Both the position numbers and the translations under genes were made by a program. From assembly GCA_008711135.1 (NCBI GenBank), contig VUAW01000005.1:1-64000 (forward strand): a DNA stretch of 64,000 bases, in the 5' to 3' direction. Every line of letters begins with the position of its first letter. Position 1 is the first letter of the stretch. The notes under the pieces were generated by a model, which had not been told where the DNA came from, made no database searches, and saw nothing but the letters and a program-made list of their open reading frames with translations. This stretch comes from Rhodobacteraceae bacterium LNNU 3342 (lineage in GTDB: Bacteria; Pseudomonadota; Alphaproteobacteria; Rhodobacterales; Rhodobacteraceae). Positions 1 through 7,141 of this stretch are shown here, one piece after another.

Positions 1-805
1 CCGCCAGCTGGTCCCGAAACTCCGTCAGCGTCCGCGCAATCGCTCCAATCTCGTCTCGATGCTGGGTCGCGGGAACCGGGGTGTCAAAGTGACCGGCGGC
101 GATCTGGTCGATCGCGGCGTTGACCTCGCGCAGCGGCGTCATCAGCTTGCGGACCGCGAAGTAGGAGGCTACCGAGCCAAGCGCGACAAACAGCAGCGTC
201 ATCGCTGCGGCCGTCATCGCCGCCTCGCGGATGGCCGTATCCACTGCTTCGCGCGACACGCCGGTATAAAGCACCGCCACGACGTCTCCTTCGGGATTTC
301 GGACCGGCTGGTAAATTGTAAGATAGTCCTTACCAAAGATCTCGGCCTCGCCCCGATAGGTGTCGCCACGCATGACGACGGGATGAACCGGGCCGCTGGC
401 GCCAAGAACGGTGCCGACTGCCCGCTCTCCGTCCGAGTTCAGCACATTGGTGGTGCGGCGGACGAATTCGCCGCGTGCCGTCTCCCACGTAAAGATCGTT
501 GCCGTTTCGCCCGTCAACTGACCGACGCGGTCAACGATCCCGTGGTTGCCGAACTGCGGAACCCGCTCCCACGCAAGATCGACGAGGTCGCCCTGGTCGT
601 TGACCGTATATTTCAGGCCCAAGGGGGCCAGCGCGGCTGCCAGCGCCCTCATGGATACCTTTTGCATCTGCACCGCCTGGCCTTCGATGCTGTTCTCTAG
701 ATCGCGCTCCACCATGATCGTGACGACGGTGGATACCAACAGGATCAGGCCGGAGATCATTCCGACAAGCTTGAGGCCAAGCGGGAGTGTCGCGAAACGT
801 TTCAT
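1..805 (-). CDS. Methyl-accepting chemotaxis protein, N-terminal part (cut by window start)
   Basis: Inner-membrane chemoreceptor fragment; the signalling domain lies beyond the window edge. My translation from the ATG at 805 begins MKRFATLPLGLKLVGMISGL, giving a first membrane segment at about residues 8-30. A periplasmic Cache-type sensor follows at about 35-185, with the phrases GKDYLTIYQPVRNPEGDVVA and AVLYTGVSR typical of Cache3/Cache2 receptors. A second membrane segment lies at about 188-209, then a HAMP domain (LMTPLREVNAAIDQIAAGHF). The ligand cannot be inferred. It is transcribed away from the stress island that starts at 876. A methyl-accepting domain is expected beyond the edge but is not seen, so a HAMP histidine kinase remains a less likely alternative. 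Confidence 0.85.
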   Translation of the reverse strand, partial: MKRFATLPLGLKLVGMISGLILLVSTVVTIMVERDLENSIEGQAVQMQKVSMRALAAALAPLGLKYTVNDQGDLVDLAWERVPQFGNHGIVDRVGQLTGETATIFTWETARGEFVRRTTNVLNSDGERAVGTVLGASGPVHPVVMRGDTYRGEAEIFGKDYLTIYQPVRNPEGDVVAVLYTGVSREAVDTAIREAAMTAAAMTLLFVALGSVASYFAVRKLMTPLREVNAAIDQIAAGHFDTPVPATQHRDEIGAIARTLTEFRDQLA

Positions 806-807
806 CT

Positions 808-832
808 GGAACTCCATGATGGGGCACGAGTT
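808..832 (+). promoter_or_regulatory. Putative stress-sigma promoter GGAAC-N17-GTT for the HD-domain gene
   Basis: GGAAC at 808-812 and GTT at 830-832 with a 17-base spacer, 43 bases before the ATG at 876. It is one of a family of identical two-part elements in this window. Sigma assignment is inferred from likeness to the EcfG-type consensus GGAAC-N16/17-CGTT. Confidence 0.55.
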
Positions 833-875
833 TTCGGCAGGTTAGCGGCCGAAGATGGACGAAAGGTTATCAGCG

Positions 876-1301
876 ATGGATGAACAGGTCCGACTGGCTG
901 AAAGCATCGCCGCCCGCGCGCTTGCGGGACAGCAGGACAAGCTTGGGCGGCCTTTCGTCACCCATTGCGCCCGGGTTGCCGAAGGGCTGGAGGGCGCCCC
1001 GCGCGCGGTCGCGCTGCTGCATGACGTGCTGGAAAAGGGGCCGGGTTGGACTGCCGCGCGCCTTGCCGAGGAAGGCATCGCCCCCGACATCATCGCGGCG
1101 GTCGAGGCAATGACCCGGCAAGAGGGAGAGGATTACCTTGATTTCGCCCGTCGCGCCGCCGCCAATCCCCTGGCACGCCCCGTGAAATGCAACGACCTGC
1201 GCGACAACATCACCCAAGTAGAAGAGCTGGGAGATGACAGCGGCAAGTACCATGCAGCCCTGCGGCTGATCCTTGCCGAATACCCGGCGCAGGAACAGTG
1301 A
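876..1301 (+). CDS. Small HD-domain (metal-dependent phosphohydrolase-like) protein
   Basis: A 141-residue cytoplasmic protein of the HD superfamily. It keeps the early His (PFVTHCARVAEG), the HD pair (ALLHDVLEKG) and a late Asp (VKCNDLRDN), as in the hydrolase domain of RelA/SpoT-like proteins but without a synthetase or TGS domain. A (p)ppGpp or other nucleotide hydrolase role is possible but unproven. An in-frame ATG exists at 855; I chose 876 because GAAAGG at 861-866 sits 9 bases before it. A GGAAC-N17-GTT element precedes it, which places it in the putative stress regulon. Confidence 0.8.
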   Translation: MDEQVRLAESIAARALAGQQDKLGRPFVTHCARVAEGLEGAPRAVALLHDVLEKGPGWTAARLAEEGIAPDIIAAVEAMTRQEGEDYLDFARRAAANPLARPVKCNDLRDNITQVEELGDDSGKYHAALRLILAEYPAQEQ

Positions 1302-1314
1302 AGCCCGCATCTGC

Positions 1315-1339
1315 GGAACAGTCTGCGCTTCTGCGGGTT
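1315..1339 (+). promoter_or_regulatory. Putative stress-sigma promoter GGAAC-N17-GTT for the 1395 gene
   Basis: GGAAC at 1315-1319, 17-base spacer, GTT at 1337-1339 (full -10 reads GGTTCC). The site ends 55 bases before the ATG at 1395. Because it ends in GTTCC it also reads GGAAC-N17-GTT on the other strand, but no minus-strand gene starts nearby. Confidence 0.6.
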
Positions 1340-1391
1340 CCTTTTCAGTCGAACCCCGGCGCGCTTGCGCCGCCGGAATCACAAGAGGTGA

Positions 1392-1667
<276 letters not shown>

Positions 1668-1670
1668 ACG

Positions 1671-1695
1671 CGGCGGCCCCCGGGGCCGCCGTTTT
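1671..1695. terminator. Rho-independent terminator, bidirectional
   Basis: Perfect GC stem CGGCGGCCCC/GGGGCCGCCG followed by TTTT on the plus strand. It lies between the convergent small genes at 1395 and 1698 and probably serves both. Confidence 0.75.
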
Positions 1696-1697
1696 CA

Positions 1698-2042
1698 TTA
1701 CAATATGAAGACCACGGCGACGATCAGCGCCAGCGCGATGATGATCCCCGCCACCGCCGCGCCCGACAGCATCGGCCCCTGCCGGTCTGGGATGGTGCGG
1801 TTGTTTTCAGCCCGCCCCCCATCATCGGACCGCATGTGAACCTCTGCCGCCCGGGCGCGCGCGATCTGCTCCTGGCTCGGCGGGGTTCCCGCGGCCTCAT
1901 CATCGGTGCCAAGGGGGGCTGCCGCCGGGTCGCTGAAGGGAATCTTGTCCCCGGCCTGCCCGCTGTCGATCTCTCCCCGAAGCTGGTCGGTGGTCATCCG
2001 ACCGTCCCTGTCCTGTCCGCCCCTGTCCGGATTATCGCTCAT
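1698..2042 (-). CDS. Small acidic protein with C-terminal membrane anchor
   Basis: A 114-residue protein. The first ~85 residues are polar and rich in Asp, Gly and Gln (starts MSDNPDRGGQDRDGRMTTDQ). The last ~23 form one hydrophobic helix (AAVAGIIIALALIVAVVFIL) that reaches the C-terminus, as in tail-anchored membrane proteins. No family is recognised. The start has GGGAG eight bases upstream. Its promoter element (GGAAC at 2097-2093, GTT at 2075-2073) overlaps that of the divergent HWE kinase, so the two genes probably respond together. Confidence 0.7.
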   Translation of the reverse strand: MSDNPDRGGQDRDGRMTTDQLRGEIDSGQAGDKIPFSDPAAAPLGTDDEAAGTPPSQEQIARARAAEVHMRSDDGGRAENNRTIPDRQGPMLSGAAVAGIIIALALIVAVVFIL

Positions 2043-2070
2043 GGAATGCGCTCCCGCTGTGTGTTCCGGG

Positions 2071-2095
2071 GAAACAGATCAGCGCCGTTAAGGTT
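2071..2095 (+). promoter_or_regulatory. Putative stress-sigma promoter for the HWE kinase (one mismatch)
   Basis: GAAAC at 2071-2075, 17-base spacer, GTT at 2093-2095 (GGTT in full). It differs from the consensus by one base and overlaps the divergent element on the other strand. Confidence 0.35.
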
Positions 2096-2097
2096 CC
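2073..2097 (-). promoter_or_regulatory. Putative stress-sigma promoter GGAAC-N17-GTT for the 2042 gene
   Basis: On the minus strand, GGAAC at 2097-2093, a 17-base spacer and GTT at 2075-2073. The site ends about 30 bases before the start codon at 2042. Confidence 0.55.
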
Positions 2098-2224
2098 TGC
2101 GTCTGCACGGGGACCAGGTACGCCTTTTCAGTTGTGCGAACGCGTAAATGAGGTTCTACTGAAAGTATAGCGAAGAGAGCCTCACTCCACCTCCGCTTAT
2201 GTGGCGGGCCACAAGGGAATGCAG

Positions 2225-3280
2225 ATGGTGCAGGACCTTCAGTTCACGGAGAACGGCAGCCCGGCGGCAGAAGCCCTGTTTCTGGCCGGATGGGACCAGA
2301 CGGCGCTTGGCCCGGTCAGGTGCTGGCCCAACGCCCTGCGTGACGCGGCGCGGATGATGCTCGACAATCCCCTGCCGCAGTGTGTCATCTGGGGACCGGC
2401 GCAGACCACGATCTGCAACCCGGCCCTGCTGGGTCTTCTAGGCCCACAGCCTGCGGGCCGGATGTTCCGGACGCTCTGGCCGCGGGACTGGACGACGCTG
2501 GCCCCGCTTCTGCAAGAGGCGCTGGCCGGTCGCGCCCCGCCCGTGCAGGAATTGGCGCTGACGCTTCGCCGTGGACGGGTCGTGCATGTGCTGCTGTCCT
2601 TCAGCCCCTTGCGCTGCAGTAACGGCGCGATCCGGGGCGCCATTGGGACCTTGGTTGACGTCACGGATCGGGTTCACGCTGAACGGCAGGCGCGTCTGCG
2701 TAACCAGGAACTGATGCACCGGCTCAAGAACGTGTTCGCGGTGGTCTCAGTGCTCGCGCGGCAAAGCTTCCGCAATGCTGCCACGCCAGAGGTTGCGCAG
2801 ACCCGGATCATGCGCAGGCTTTCGGCGCTGGGAGAGGCGCAGAAGCTTCTTGCGCATGATGACGTGAACGTGGCGCTAATCGGAACGGTGGCGGAACACA
2901 GCCTTGCCCCTTTCCGGCAGGGATTGGGCAGCATCCGGATCGGCGGGCCGCCACTTGAACTGACGGGGCGGCAGGTGCTGGCCTTGGCGCTGGCGCTGAA
3001 CGAGCTGGCCACGAACGCCACGAAATATGGCGCACTGTCCACGCCGATGGGCAAGGTGGACCTGGGCTGGAGCCTGGGCGACGGCCTCCTTCGCCTGTGG
3101 TGGAGAGAGCGCGAGGGCCCGCCCGTTCCCCCACCCGGCACGGAAGGGCTTGGCAGCGTCCTGATCCGTCAGTCGCTGGCCTCGGAATTTGCGGGAACGG
3201 TGCAGCTTGATTACGAGGAAACGGGCGTGGTGTGCCTTCTGACTGCCCCGCTGCCGCACTGCAGCCAAGGCCCCTGCTGA
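2225..3280 (+). CDS. HWE/HisKA_2-family sensor histidine kinase with PAS-like domain
   Basis: Soluble sensor kinase, about 351 residues, no membrane segment. The N-terminal ~150 residues look like a PAS sensor (WDQTALGPVRCWPNALRDA is the usual opening of this kinase group; IGTLVDVTDRVHAERQ ends the domain). The phospho-acceptor His is about residue 165 in ELMHRLKNVFAVV. The ATP-binding N-box is LNELATNATKYGAL, and WWREREG supplies the W-x-E motif of HWE kinases. Such kinases commonly feed the PhyR/NepR/EcfG stress cascade, which would fit the surrounding promoters, but no phyR, nepR or ecfG is in the window. I chose the ATG at 2225, behind AAGGGA; a GTG at 2201 is possible. Confidence 0.88.
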   Translation: MVQDLQFTENGSPAAEALFLAGWDQTALGPVRCWPNALRDAARMMLDNPLPQCVIWGPAQTTICNPALLGLLGPQPAGRMFRTLWPRDWTTLAPLLQEALAGRAPPVQELALTLRRGRVVHVLLSFSPLRCSNGAIRGAIGTLVDVTDRVHAERQARLRNQELMHRLKNVFAVVSVLARQSFRNAATPEVAQTRIMRRLSALGEAQKLLAHDDVNVALIGTVAEHSLAPFRQGLGSIRIGGPPLELTGRQVLALALALNELATNATKYGALSTPMGKVDLGWSLGDGLLRLWWREREGPPVPPPGTEGLGSVLIRQSLASEFAGTVQLDYEETGVVCLLTAPLPHCSQGPC

Positions 3281-3309
3281 ACAGGGCCTGACTTTCATCT
3301 GCCGGCGTT

Positions 3310-3334
3310 GGAACCCGCCGCACTTCTGCGGGTT
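3310..3334 (+). promoter_or_regulatory. Putative stress-sigma promoter GGAAC-N17-GTT for the P450 gene
   Basis: GGAAC at 3310-3314, spacer, GGTT at 3331-3334. The site also forms an AACCCGC/GCGGGTT inverted repeat just after the kinase gene, so part of it could act as a weak hairpin. The P450 start at 3393 is 58 bases away. Confidence 0.55.
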
Positions 3335-3392
3335 TAACAGCATCGCCCGGCCCGTTCGCGGACCCGGGTCGTTACGACTGGCAGGAGGCCGC

Positions 3393-4853
3393 ATGATACA
3401 CTTTTCGCCCCGGAGTGCCGATCTTTCGGGACCGCAAGGGGATGACCCGCGGCCTGTGAAGCTTTCCGCGTCCTCGATGTCGAGCCCGAGTGCCATGACC
3501 TCAGCCTTGCCCATCCCCCGGGATCCCGCCCCAGATGCGACGCTGGCGCTGTTCCGCGAAGGTTATGACTTCCTGTCCAAGCGCGCCGACCGGTTCGGCA
3601 ACGTGTTCCGGACCCGAATCCTCATGCGCGACGTGATCTGCATGCGCGGCCCTCGTGCGGCAGAGCTGTTCTATGGCACCGAGGGGCTCACCCGCGTGAA
3701 GGCGCTTCCGCCCGGGATGCAGTGGTTTTCCGCAGACCCCAGAACCGTCCACCTGCTGGAGGGCGCCGCCCACCGCCAGCGCAAGGCCCTGTTCATCCGC
3801 ATGTTGATGAGCCCCGGCCGCGCCGAGGCGCTGTCGGCCCTGTTCCGCGCCGAACTGACCCGCAGCATCCCCCGCTGGCAAGAACGGGACCGGATCGTCC
3901 TGCTGGATGAGGTCAATCTGGCACTTGCCCGTGCGGGGTGGGAATGGTGCGGCCTGCCGCCCCTGCAGGACGATGCCGAGGCAGCGGCTTTGGCCACGGA
4001 TCTTGCCGGCGTGATCGAGAGTGGCGGCATCCCCGGCCTGCGCAAGTGGCAGGCGCGCCTGCGGCGGCAGCGGCTTGAAAACCGGCTGTGCACGATCGTC
4101 GAGGATCACTGCGCCGGCCATCTGCCCGCCGCCCCCGGGACGCCGCTGGCCGAGCTGTGCCACCACCGCGACGGGCAGGCCCGGATGTCGCCCGCCATCG
4201 CCGCGGCCGAGCTTTTGAACATCCTGCGCCCCACCGTGGCCGTGGGCCGCTACATCGTGTTTGCCGCGCTGGCCCTGTTACAAGAGCCTGCATGGGCGCA
4301 GCTTTTCGGCGGCGGCAACGACGACCTGACCGAAGACTTCGCCGAGGAAGTCCGCCGCATCACGCCGTACTTCCCCATGGTCGGCGCCGTGACCACGCAG
4401 CCCATTGATTGGGACGGCCTCAGCCTGCCCAAGGGGCAGTGGCTGCTGCTGGACCTGTGCGGCACGGCCCTGGATCCGGACTGCTTCCCTGATCCGACCC
4501 GGTTCCGGCCGGAACGGATGTTGTCCTGGAAGCAGGCCGATCCCGGCTTCATTCCGCAGGGTGCGGGCGATGTGGCACGAACCCACCGCTGCCCGGGCGA
4601 ACAGATCACGCTGGAACTGATGAAGACGGCCATCACCTTCCTTTGCCGCGACATCGCGTGGACACTGCCGGATCAGAACCTGAAGGTGGACCGCCGCCGC
4701 ATGCCGGCGCAGCCCGCGTCGGGGCTGATCCTTGCCGATGTCCGCCCGGCGCACCGTGAAGGTGGAACAATCGGACATCTTGCCGGTTCTGGTCCCAGAC
4801 AGGGGGTCGGCGTGGCGCTGACCAACCGCCCCGAGGCCCTGCAAACCGAGTAG
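3393..4853 (+). CDS. Cytochrome P450 peroxygenase, CYP152-like
   Basis: Heme-thiolate enzyme of the fatty-acid peroxygenase type, which uses hydrogen peroxide and needs no reductase. Seen here: REGYDFLSKRADRFGNVF near the N-terminus; LRPTVAVGRYI, whose Arg279-Pro280 replaces the usual acid-alcohol pair and binds the substrate carboxylate in CYP152 enzymes; RITPYFPMVGA; FRPERM; and heme Cys400 in HRCPGEQ. CYP152 cores begin close to LPIPRDP, so the first ~35 residues are an extension. The ATG at 3393 has AGGAGG only 4 bases away, and an ATG at 3495 would give the normal length. A ~35-residue tail after ILADVRPA is unlike the family and contains the next gene's promoter. The product spectrum (alpha/beta-hydroxylation or decarboxylation) cannot be read from sequence. 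Confidence 0.85.
   Translation: MIHFSPRSADLSGPQGDDPRPVKLSASSMSSPSAMTSALPIPRDPAPDATLALFREGYDFLSKRADRFGNVFRTRILMRDVICMRGPRAAELFYGTEGLTRVKALPPGMQWFSADPRTVHLLEGAAHRQRKALFIRMLMSPGRAEALSALFRAELTRSIPRWQERDRIVLLDEVNLALARAGWEWCGLPPLQDDAEAAALATDLAGVIESGGIPGLRKWQARLRRQRLENRLCTIVEDHCAGHLPAAPGTPLAELCHHRDGQARMSPAIAAAELLNILRPTVAVGRYIVFAALALLQEPAWAQLFGGGNDDLTEDFAEEVRRITPYFPMVGAVTTQPIDWDGLSLPKGQWLLLDLCGTALDPDCFPDPTRFRPERMLSWKQADPGFIPQGAGDVARTHRCPGEQITLELMKTAITFLCRDIAWTLPDQNLKVDRRRMPAQPASGLILADVRPAHREGGTIGHLAGSGPRQGVGVALTNRPEALQTE
4764..4788 (+). promoter_or_regulatory. Putative internal stress-sigma promoter for the DUF892 gene
   Basis: GGAAC at 4764-4768, 16 bases, GGTT at 4785-4788. It lies inside the 3' end of the P450 coding region, about 75 bases before the ATG at 4863. 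Confidence 0.5.
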
Positions 4854-4862
4854 GAGACGAAG

Positions 4863-5369
4863 ATGGAAGATACCCGTCAGCATTTCGTGGACTGGCTTCG
4901 TGACGCCCACGGCGCCGAGGAGCAGGCGCTCACCATGCTGCGCGGCCAGGTGGGCCGCATCGAGAACTACCCGGCCCTGCGCGAGCGCATGGAGCAGCAC
5001 ATCACCGAGACCGAGGGCCAAGCCCAGGCTCTCAAGCAGCTCCTGGAACGCTATGACACCAGCAACTCGGCCATCAAGGACATGACCATGAAGGTCACCG
5101 CGTTCTTCCAGGACGCCAGCGGCGTCTTTGCGCAGGACGAGGTCGTGAAAGGCGCGATGTTCAGCTACGCCTTCGAGAACATGGAAATCGCGAGCTACCG
5201 CATCCTTATCACCACGGCGCAGCAACTGGGCGACACCGAGGCCGAACAGGTGCTGTCGCGCATCCTCAAGGAAGAGGAAGCCATGGCGCAGTGGCTGCTC
5301 GACAACCTCGACCCGCTTACCCGCAGCTTCCTCTCGCGTTCCGAAGCGAACATGGACGCCAAGCGCTAA
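4863..5369 (+). CDS. YciE/DUF892-family ferritin-like protein
   Basis: A 168-residue all-helical protein matching the DUF892 (YciE/YciF) family, a ferritin-like four-helix fold seen in stress regulons. Characteristic stretches are DWLRDAHGAEEQA, EQHITETEGQ, QDEVVKGAMFSYAFENMEIA and ILKEEEAMAQWLLDNL. The Glu and His residues in these are candidate di-metal ligands. It starts 9 bases after the P450 stop with AGGAGACGAAG as ribosome site, so it can be co-transcribed with the peroxygenase, and it also has its own putative promoter. Metal binding is known for few members, so the role is inferred to be oxidative or osmotic protection. Confidence 0.88.
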   Translation: MEDTRQHFVDWLRDAHGAEEQALTMLRGQVGRIENYPALRERMEQHITETEGQAQALKQLLERYDTSNSAIKDMTMKVTAFFQDASGVFAQDEVVKGAMFSYAFENMEIASYRILITTAQQLGDTEAEQVLSRILKEEEAMAQWLLDNLDPLTRSFLSRSEANMDAKR

Positions 5370-5442
5370 TTCGCGACCACCACTCGCGAACAGCCGGGCC
5401 GGTTTGCCGCGCCCGGCTTTTTCATGTCCGCGACCGCCTTTC

Positions 5443-5467
5443 GGAACATCTGCCTGCCCGGGCGGTT
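5443..5467 (+). promoter_or_regulatory. Putative stress-sigma promoter for the alcohol dehydrogenase gene
   Basis: GGAAC at 5443-5447, 16 bases, GGTT at 5464-5467, 30 bases before the ATG at 5498. Confidence 0.6.
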
Positions 5468-5497
5468 CGGTAAGGAAAGGCAAATCTGGAGAATGCG

Positions 5498-6667
5498 ATG
5501 AAAGCCCTGACCTACCACGGAAAGGAAGACATTCGTTGCGATCACGTCGATGATCCCCGCATCGAACACGCCCGCGATGCGATCATCAAGGTCACGTCCT
5601 GCGCGATCTGCGGTTCTGACCTGCACATCTATGATGGCTTCATGCCCGAAATGCACACGGGCGACATCATTGGCCACGAAGCCATGGGCGAGGTGGTCGA
5701 GGTCGGCCCCGAGGCAGGCGATCTGAAGGTTGGTGATCGCGTCGTGGTGCCCTTCACCATTTCCTGCGGCGAATGCTTCTTTTGCAAGCGCGGCTTCTTT
5801 TCTGCCTGCGAACGGTCAAACCGCGATCAGGACAAGGCGCGCAAGCTGTGGGGCAACACGCCCGCGGGGCTGTTCGGCTATTCGCACCTGCTGGGCGGTT
5901 ATGCCGGTGGACAGGCGGAATACCTGCGGGTGCCCTATGCCGATGTTGGCCCGATCAAGGTCCCGGGCGGGATGAGCGATGATCAGGCGCTGTTCCTGTC
6001 CGACATCTTCCCGACGGGCTACATGGGTGCGGAGTTCTGCGACATCAAACGCGGCGACACCATTGCGATCTGGGGCTGCGGCCCAGTGGGACAGATGGCG
6101 ATCCGTTCAGCCTTCCTTCTGGGGGCAGAGCGGGTGATCGCCATCGACACCGTGCCAGAGCGGCTGGAACTCGCCCGCGCCGGGGGGGCGGAGACGCTCG
6201 ATTTCCTCGAAGTCGATATCTATGACGAGATCATGGCCAAGACCAACAACCGGGGCGCCGATGCCTGCATCGATGCCGTGGGAACCGAGGCTGCGGGGAA
6301 CTCCTCGTTCATGGCGATGGTGGACCGGGTCAAGCAGGCGACCTTCATGGGCACCGACCGCCCGCATGTGCTGCGCCAGGCGATCCACTGCTGCCGCAGC
6401 TTCGGCACGGTGTCCGTGATCGGGGTCTATGCCGGCCTGCTGGACAAGATCCCCTTTGGCTCGGCCTTCAACCGGGGCATCACCTTCCGCATGGGCCAGA
6501 CGCCGGTGCAGCGCTACCTGCCCAAGTTGCTGCAGCATATCGAGGAGGGCGAATTCGATCCGAGCTTCGTCATAACCCACCGCGGAAAGCTGGAGGACGG
6601 GCCGGAACTTTACCGCCAGTTCCGCGACAAGCAGGACGGCTGCGTCAAGGTCGTGCTGAACCCCTGA
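5498..6667 (+). CDS. Zinc-dependent alcohol dehydrogenase (formaldehyde-dehydrogenase-like)
   Basis: A 389-residue medium-chain dehydrogenase. Catalytic zinc ligands Cys38 (CAICGSDLH) and His60-Glu61 (GHEAMGE) are present, as are four structural-zinc cysteines (90, 93, 96 and 104 in [15 protein letters not shown]). The NAD(P)-binding glycine motif is in [14 protein letters not shown]. Length and the long insertion with [12 protein letters not shown] resemble glutathione-independent formaldehyde dehydrogenase relatives, but substrate is not predictable. A strong terminator follows at 6673. The upstream GGAAC element places it in the stress set, where it could remove aldehydes from lipid damage (inference). 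Confidence 0.88.
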   Translation: MKALTYHGKEDIRCDHVDDPRIEHARDAIIKVTSCAICGSDLHIYDGFMPEMHTGDIIGHEAMGEVVEVGPEAGDLKVGDRVVVPFTISCGECFFCKRGFFSACERSNRDQDKARKLWGNTPAGLFGYSHLLGGYAGGQAEYLRVPYADVGPIKVPGGMSDDQALFLSDIFPTGYMGAEFCDIKRGDTIAIWGCGPVGQMAIRSAFLLGAERVIAIDTVPERLELARAGGAETLDFLEVDIYDEIMAKTNNRGADACIDAVGTEAAGNSSFMAMVDRVKQATFMGTDRPHVLRQAIHCCRSFGTVSVIGVYAGLLDKIPFGSAFNRGITFRMGQTPVQRYLPKLLQHIEEGEFDPSFVITHRGKLEDGPELYRQFRDKQDGCVKVVLNP

Positions 6668-6672
6668 ACAAC

Positions 6673-6704
6673 AAAGGCCCCGCATCGGCGGGGCCTTTCC
6701 TTTT
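6673..6704. terminator. Rho-independent terminator
   Basis: Stem AAAGGCCCCGC/GCGGGGCCTTT with loop ATCG, then a T-rich tail through 6704. It ends the alcohol dehydrogenase gene; its mirror can also serve the convergent gene at 6720. Confidence 0.85.
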
Positions 6705-6719
6705 CGGATAGCAAAGGCG

Positions 6720-6944
6720 TTACTTGGGGTCGTCCAGGCGCGGGTCTTCGCCCCCCTCGTGGTCGGTCTCGTTGATCCCCTCTGCGTGCTTGTCGCGGGC
6801 ACGGGCACCTTCGGGGAAGGTCGTATGCTCGAATTCCTCGGGCACCCGGTTCTTGATCTCCTCGCGTAGTTCTTCCACGCGCTCCTTGCTTGGTGTCTCG
6901 TCGGCCGGGGGAACGCTGTCCGGCTTTTGCTGATTGGCAGCCAT
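6720..6944 (-). CDS. Small highly charged protein of unknown function
   Basis: A 74-residue hydrophilic protein, rich in Glu, Asp and Lys (starts MAANQQKPDSVPPADETPSK, contains ERVEELREEIKNRVPEEF, ends HEGGEDPRLDDPK). One short amphipathic helix is likely and the rest looks disordered. No family is recognised. The start has AGGAGTAAGG just upstream. A GGAAC-N17-GGTT element precedes it. Its character matches the hydrophilin-like small proteins of stress regulons, by inference only. Confidence 0.7.
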   Translation of the reverse strand: MAANQQKPDSVPPADETPSKERVEELREEIKNRVPEEFEHTTFPEGARARDKHAEGINETDHEGGEDPRLDDPK

Positions 6945-6990
6945 TGCCTTACTCCTGCGTGTTGCCCGATCTGCGGGCCTACGCTGAACC

Positions 6991-7016
6991 AACCCGTGCC
7001 GGGGCGGGCGGGTTCC
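6991..7016 (-). promoter_or_regulatory. Putative stress-sigma promoter for the 6944 gene
   Basis: Minus strand: GGAAC at 7016-7012, 17-base spacer, GGTT at 6994-6991. The spacer is one base longer than in the other copies, within the range known for EcfG-type promoters. It lies about 46 bases before the start codon. Confidence 0.45.
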
Positions 7017-7059
7017 CGACCGGGGCGGGCGAAAAAACCCAGCATCACGTCTGCTTGGT

Positions 7060-7084
7060 GCAACAAAACCGGCCATTGGCGGTT
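7060..7084 (+). promoter_or_regulatory. Putative stress-sigma promoter for the PRC-barrel gene (one mismatch)
   Basis: GCAAC at 7060-7064, 16 bases, GGTT at 7081-7084. One base differs from GGAAC. It lies 57 bases before the ATG at 7142. Confidence 0.35.
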
Positions 7085-7141
7085 GATCCTTCATGCAGCC
7101 GGCTCGGCCGGCACCCCTGAACATCCGAAATGGAGGACTGT

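Noticed and set aside
59-700. Open frame of 213 codons on the plus strand
   Set aside because: It is antisense to the chemotaxis receptor, whose minus-strand frame shows membrane, Cache and HAMP features; the plus-strand product has no recognisable feature.
1292-1316. Another GGAAC near the end of the HD gene
   Set aside because: GGAAC at 1292-1296 is not followed by GTT at the right spacing; the copy at 1315 is.
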